A stretch of 9,426 bases of DNA, from contig CALVFC010000046.1 of assembly GCA_944326735.1 (NCBI GenBank), forward strand, positions 1 through 9,426, written 5' to 3'. Below are positions 7,096 through 9,426 of the stretch, one piece after another. The translations under genes and the position numbers were made by a program. The DNA is from an uncultured Limosilactobacillus sp. (GTDB taxonomy: Bacteria; Bacillota; Bacilli; Lactobacillales; Lactobacillaceae). The notes under the pieces are model-generated. The model saw only the letters and a list, made by a program, of their open reading frames with translations. It ran no database searches and was not told the origin of the DNA. How positions within the stretch are numbered: the stretch's first letter is position 1; each line of letters begins with the position of its first letter.

Positions 7096-7317
7096 CTAGG
7101 CCAGCTTACTTAATTGATCGGGACGGAAACCAGAAAATGCATCACCGTTCGGGAGCTTAACAACTGGTGTAGCCATAAAGCCTTCTGCTTTTAATCGTTG
7201 GATAAATTCAGGCTGTTCATCGATGTTGTGTTCAACAAAGTTAATCTTGTGCTGTTCCAAGAATTTCTTGGTCATCTTGCATTGAATGCAATTATTTTTA
7301 GAAAAGACAGTAACCAT
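7096..7317 (-). CDS. nrdH: Glutaredoxin-like protein NrdH, electron donor to NrdEF
   Basis: NrdH is a small cytoplasmic redoxin that reduces the C-terminal cysteine pair of NrdE, usually itself reduced by thioredoxin reductase. The 73-residue protein is the usual length and is a single thioredoxin fold. It opens with a beta strand (MVTVFSK) leading to the active site C10-I-Q-C13, close to the CVQC typical of the family. It has the cis-proline turn MATPVV (48-53) and the conserved family ending FSGFRPDQL (61-69). The ATG at 7317 has AGGGGG at 7325-7330, 7 nt upstream, as its ribosome binding site. The frame stays open further upstream to 7512, but that stretch contains the promoter and NrdR-like boxes and is not coding. 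It is the first gene of the nrd cluster. Confidence 0.95.
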   Translation of the reverse strand: MVTVFSKNNCIQCKMTKKFLEQHKINFVEHNIDEQPEFIQRLKAEGFMATPVVKLPNGDAFSGFRPDQLSKLA

Positions 7318-7351
7318 ATCAATTCCCCCTGCGCTTTTGTTGATGCTTATT

Positions 7352-7379
7352 AGTATAGCGATATTTACGAGAAAATCAA
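7352..7379 (-). promoter_or_regulatory. nrdH promoter (sigma-A type)
   Basis: On the minus strand, -35 TTGATT (7374-7379) and -10 TATACT (7352-7357) are 16 nt apart. The start would be near 7345, giving a leader of about 28 nt that carries the nrdH ribosome binding site. The NrdR-like boxes begin 7 bp upstream of the -35 box, so repressor bound there would crowd RNA polymerase. Confidence 0.75.
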
Positions 7380-7385
7380 TGCAAA

Positions 7386-7435
7386 AATGCCATATATTGT
7401 GATACTTAAAATAGTGAAACACAATATATGGCATT
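7386..7435. promoter_or_regulatory. Tandem NrdR boxes forming a long inverted repeat
   Basis: Two 16-bp elements, ATGCCATATATTGTGA (7387-7402) and ACACAATATATGGCAT (7419-7434), each match the NrdR-box consensus (approximately ACACWATATATWGTGT) at 12 to 13 positions. Their centres are 32 bp apart, close to three helical turns, the usual arrangement for NrdR. The pair also forms a perfect 16-bp inverted repeat (7386-7401 with 7420-7435) around an 18-nt spacer. NrdR is the ATP/dATP-sensing repressor of ribonucleotide reductase genes; its gene is not in the window. The site lies just upstream of the nrdH promoter and about 65 bp from the proposed tadA -35, so nrdH is the likely target. Confidence 0.8.
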
Positions 7436-7500
7436 ATTATGGGCAAATCACAGCCGTGAAACTTTTTTACCACGAAATGTGGATAATCATTAGATAAATA

Positions 7501-7528
7501 TTTTAACTTCAAACAGGATTATTATACA
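7501..7528 (+). promoter_or_regulatory. Candidate tadA promoter
   Basis: A -10 TATACA (7523-7528) has a weak -35 TTTTAA (7501-7506) 16 nt upstream. The start would fall near 7535, about 30 nt before the tadA start codon. The -10 is good but the -35 is poor, so this is a positional call. Confidence 0.4.
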
Positions 7529-7565
7529 CTGATCTTAGTTAAAAAAACACAGATTGAGGTTTAAA

Positions 7566-8081
7566 ATGGCAAATTTAAATTCGACAACTGAAACGCCACA
7601 AGAAATTAAGTTTATGGAGGCCGCAATTGACGAAGCACAGCAAGCCGGCATTCTGGATGAGGTGCCTATTGGGGCCGTAGTTGTGAAAGATGGTCAGATA
7701 ATTGGGCGGGGCCATAATATGCGGGAGAAGTTTCAGGACGCAACATACCACGCAGAGGTACTTGCAATTATGGAGGCCTGCCAAAATCTGCACTCGTGGC
7801 GCTTAGAAGGTTGCGACCTCTACGTTACATTAGAGCCATGTATTATGTGTAGTGGAGCAATTATTAATTCACGAATTCGGACAGTTTACTATGGCGCGGC
7901 CGATCCCAAAGCGGGGGCAGTTGATAGTCTCTACCATTTACTAAATGACCAACGCCTAAATCACCAAGTGAATGTCGTATCTGGTGTGTTGGGTGAACAA
8001 TGTAGCCAAATGCTGAAGAACTTTTTCCGTGCTATCCGGAAAAAACGCAAGCTCGCCCGCAAGAAAAAAGCTGGTAATTGA
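7566..8081 (+). CDS. tadA: tRNA-specific adenosine deaminase TadA
   Basis: TadA deaminates adenosine 34 of tRNA-Arg(ACG) to inosine so that it can read CGU, CGC and CGA codons. The 171-residue protein is a single cytidine/deoxycytidylate deaminase fold. It has the zinc-binding and catalytic HAE motif at H62-E64 and the PCxxC motif with C92 and C95 (LEPCIMCSGA). Upstream, VPIGAVVV (33-40) forms the usual first strand. The RGHN and DAT context before the HAE motif is typical of TadA rather than of other deaminases. The C-terminus is very basic (KKRKLARKKK), probably for tRNA contact. I place the start at the ATG at 7566 with GAGGT at 7556-7560 as ribosome binding site; a TTG at 7554 would add four residues but overlaps that site. 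No terminator lies between tadA and the SRP RNA gene 27 nt on, so they may be partly co-transcribed. It is divergent from nrdH. Confidence 0.95.
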   Translation: MANLNSTTETPQEIKFMEAAIDEAQQAGILDEVPIGAVVVKDGQIIGRGHNMREKFQDATYHAEVLAIMEACQNLHSWRLEGCDLYVTLEPCIMCSGAIINSRIRTVYYGAADPKAGAVDSLYHLLNDQRLNHQVNVVSGVLGEQCSQMLKNFFRAIRKKRKLARKKKAGN

Positions 8082-8103
8082 TGGTAAATTGTTGTATTAT
8101 ACT
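8075..8103 (+). promoter_or_regulatory. Candidate promoter of the SRP RNA gene
   Basis: A near-consensus -10 TATACT (8098-8103) lies 6 to 8 nt before the likely RNA start. A weak -35-like TAATTG (8075-8080) overlaps the tadA stop codon at 17-nt spacing. The -10 is convincing by sequence and position; the -35 is not. Confidence 0.5.
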
Positions 8104-8108
8104 ATTTG

Positions 8109-8200
8109 CCGTAAGGCCTTAGGGCAAGGGTGTGCTTACGAACCGTGTCAGGTCCGGAAGGAAGCAGCACTAAGTTTGACGTGCCTTGTGTCCTAAGTTT
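8109..8200 (+). ncRNA. ffs: Signal recognition particle RNA, small bacterial (4.5S-like) form
   Basis: The apical region contains GTGTCAGGTCCGGAAGGAAG (8145-8164) followed by CAGCACTAAG. This is the Ffh-binding helix 8 with its GGAA tetraloop and symmetric internal loop, the hallmark of SRP RNA. Flanking arms close the hairpin: CTTAGG (8118-8123) with CCTAAG (8192-8197), and CAAGG with CCTTG just inside. There is no room for an Alu domain between the promoter and helix 8, so this is the short form of about 90 nt. The ends are estimated to within roughly 10 nt. The RNA pairs with Ffh to target nascent membrane proteins. The position between tadA and dnaX is the same as for scr in Bacillus subtilis. 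Confidence 0.93.
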
Positions 8201-8216
8201 CATTGATAATTAAGTG

Positions 8217-8247
8217 GAGACTGGCATCTTGTCAGTCTCTTTTTTTG
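8217..8247 (+). terminator. Intrinsic terminator of the SRP RNA gene
   Basis: GAGACTG (8217-8223) pairs with CAGTCTC (8233-8239) around a 9-nt loop, and a run of seven T follows. It ends the ffs transcript, and any tadA read-through, before the dnaX promoter. Confidence 0.88.
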
Positions 8248-8260
8248 TTGAGCAGGGCTC

Positions 8261-8289
8261 TTCTTTGCGGCTTAAAAAGCTAGTATAAT
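8261..8289 (+). promoter_or_regulatory. Candidate dnaX promoter
   Basis: A perfect -10 TATAAT (8284-8289) has a weak -35 TTCTTT (8261-8266) at 17-nt spacing. The start would be near 8296, about 30 nt before the dnaX ATG. It lies just after the ffs terminator, as expected for an independent dnaX transcript. Confidence 0.55.
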
Positions 8290-8325
8290 GTTGAGTAATG
8301 ATTTAAACAGAAAGGAAGCTAAGTG

Positions 8326-9426
8326 ATGAGCTATCAGGCTTTATATCGTGTATGGCGGCCACAGCGGTTTGATGACATGGTTGGTCAACAGGTGGTTACC
8401 CGCACTCTCAAAAATGCCATTATTACTCACCAGATTAGTCATGCCTACCTCTTTGCAGGCCCTCGGGGTACCGGGAAGACCTCTGCCGCGAAGATCTTCG
8501 CTAAAGCGGTCAATTGTCACCACTCTAAAGATGGTGAGCCTTGTAATGAATGTGAAACCTGTAAAGCAATTACGAATGGGCAATTAAACGATGTTATCGA
8601 AATCGATGCGGCTTCTAATAATGGGGTTGAAGAAATTCGTGATATCCGGGATAAAGTTAAGTATGCCCCCACCCAGGCAGACTATAAAGTCTACATCATT
8701 GATGAAGTTCATATGTTATCGACGGGAGCCTTCAATGCTCTGTTAAAGACGCTAGAAGAACCGCCGGCAAACGTTATCTTCATCTTGGCCACTACCGAAC
8801 CGCACAAGATTCCACTGACCATTATTTCGCGGGTTCAGCGGTTTGATTTTCGGCGGATCTCCGCTCAGGATTCGTTTCAACGGATGAAGTATATTTTGGA
8901 CCAGAAAAAGGTTCAATATGATGAAAAGGCGCTGTGGGTAATTGCCAATGCCGCTGAAGGGGGAATGCGGGATGCGTTGAGTATCCTCGACCAGGTTCTG
9001 TCCTTTAGTGACAACCAAGTTAAATTGGACGACGCCTTGCTAGTTACTGGTAGTGTCACTAAGCAATTATTAAAGAAGTATTTCTTACAGGTTACTAGTA
9101 ATCAGGCCGCCCCGGCGTTGGATACTATGAAGCAAATTCTCGGTGAGGGAAAAGATGGACAACGTTTTATCGAAGACTTAATTTCCTTTATTCGGGACGT
9201 TTTGCTCTACCAGGAATCACCGGACCTCATTCAGATTGCCAGTACCGGACTGAAAGAGAGTGAATTTTCTGAATTAGCCCAAGCGGCTGACAGTGCGGTC
9301 CTTTACGACATGATTGATGAATTAAATGCGGTTCAGGAAGAGATGCGGTTTACGACCCATCCTGATGTTTACCTGGAAGTCTTAACAGTTAAACTAGCAC
9401 AGCCACACCAGCAAACAAACGTGCCA
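8326..9426 (+). CDS. dnaX: DNA polymerase III gamma/tau subunit DnaX, 5' part
   Basis: DnaX is the ATPase motor of the clamp loader that puts the beta sliding clamp on DNA and ties the replisome together. The frame is open from the ATG to the right edge (367 codons, no stop), so the C-terminal part, including any tau-specific region, is missing only because the window ends. The N-terminus MSYQALYRVWRP is typical of the family. In order: Walker A GPRGTGKTS (45-53); a four-cysteine zinc module C64, C73, C76 and C79; Walker B IIDEVH (124-129); sensor 1 ATTEP (155-159); and arginine finger R169 in SRVQRF. The GGMRDALSILDQ segment then carries the sensor 2 arginine. Family members often have SRCQRF; here Val replaces Cys. 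The ribosome binding site AAAGGAAG (8311-8318) is 7 nt upstream. The tadA - ffs - dnaX order is conserved in Firmicutes, where a YbaB/EbfC-family gene and recR usually follow. Confidence 0.96.
   Translation, partial: MSYQALYRVWRPQRFDDMVGQQVVTRTLKNAIITHQISHAYLFAGPRGTGKTSAAKIFAKAVNCHHSKDGEPCNECETCKAITNGQLNDVIEIDAASNNGVEEIRDIRDKVKYAPTQADYKVYIIDEVHMLSTGAFNALLKTLEEPPANVIFILATTEPHKIPLTIISRVQRFDFRRISAQDSFQRMKYILDQKKVQYDEKALWVIANAAEGGMRDALSILDQVLSFSDNQVKLDDALLVTGSVTKQLLKKYFLQVTSNQAAPALDTMKQILGEGKDGQRFIEDLISFIRDVLLYQESPDLIQIASTGLKESEFSELAQAADSAVLYDMIDELNAVQEEMRFTTHPDVYLEVLTVKLAQPHQQTNVP

Noticed and set aside
7318..7512. N-terminal extension of nrdH to 138 residues
   Set aside because: The stretch contains the nrdH promoter, the NrdR-like boxes and the ribosome binding site. 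The 73-residue form from 7317 matches the NrdH family exactly.
8904..8910. A-rich G-AAA-AAG run in dnaX as a programmed frameshift site
   Set aside because: It resembles the E. coli A-AAA-AAG slippery site only loosely and lies inside the ATPase region near codon 194. A shift there would destroy the clamp loader rather than make a gamma-like product.
8348..9018. Short frames on both strands inside the dnaX region
   Set aside because: The real gene is the uninterrupted frame from 8326 to the window end, which has every clamp-loader motif.
1..9426. Mobile element, CRISPR array, defence system or novel biosynthetic cluster
   Set aside because: There is no transposase, integrase, terminal repeat, spaced repeat array, tRNA junction or codon-use break. 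All complete genes are recognisable core functions.

Overview
The window looks like chromosomal DNA from a low-to-moderate GC Gram-positive of the Lactobacillaceae. A heterofermenter such as a Limosilactobacillus is my best guess. The reasons are a full-length bifunctional AdhE, a class Ib ribonucleotide reductase cluster with NrdH, the tadA - SRP RNA - dnaX order known from Firmicutes, and AGGAG-type ribosome binding sites with short intrinsic terminators throughout. Genus and species are inference.

Layout from left to right. (1) The 3' part of a Trp-rich multi-pass membrane protein (plus strand, cut by the left edge) runs convergently into adhE (minus strand), and the two share a bidirectional terminator. 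(2) A 292-bp gap upstream of adhE holds its promoter, a consensus-matching cre (CcpA) site, a diverged pair of inverted TGTGA-type motifs, and the terminator of the nrd cluster. (3) nrdH, nrdE and nrdF lie on the minus strand in that transcription order. nrdH has a clear promoter preceded by two NrdR-box-like sites that together form a perfect 16-bp inverted repeat. A strong hairpin with a T-tract separates nrdH from nrdE, and a candidate second promoter precedes nrdF. (4) On the plus strand, divergent from nrdH, come tadA, the small SRP RNA gene (ffs) and the 5' 367 codons of dnaX, which runs off the right edge.

How the genes work together: NrdE and NrdF form the class Ib reductase that makes deoxyribonucleotides, and NrdH is its dedicated electron donor. 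The flavodoxin NrdI, normally needed for the Mn form of NrdF, is not in the window. AdhE turns acetyl-CoA into ethanol and regenerates NAD+, which matters in phosphoketolase fermentation. TadA (tRNA wobble inosine), the SRP RNA (membrane targeting) and DnaX (clamp loader) are housekeeping.

I found no mobile element, CRISPR array, defence system, tRNA or rRNA. No wholly new system is evident. The points most worth a second look are regulatory: the hairpin between nrdH and nrdE, the geometry of the NrdR sites, and the inverted motif pair upstream of adhE.
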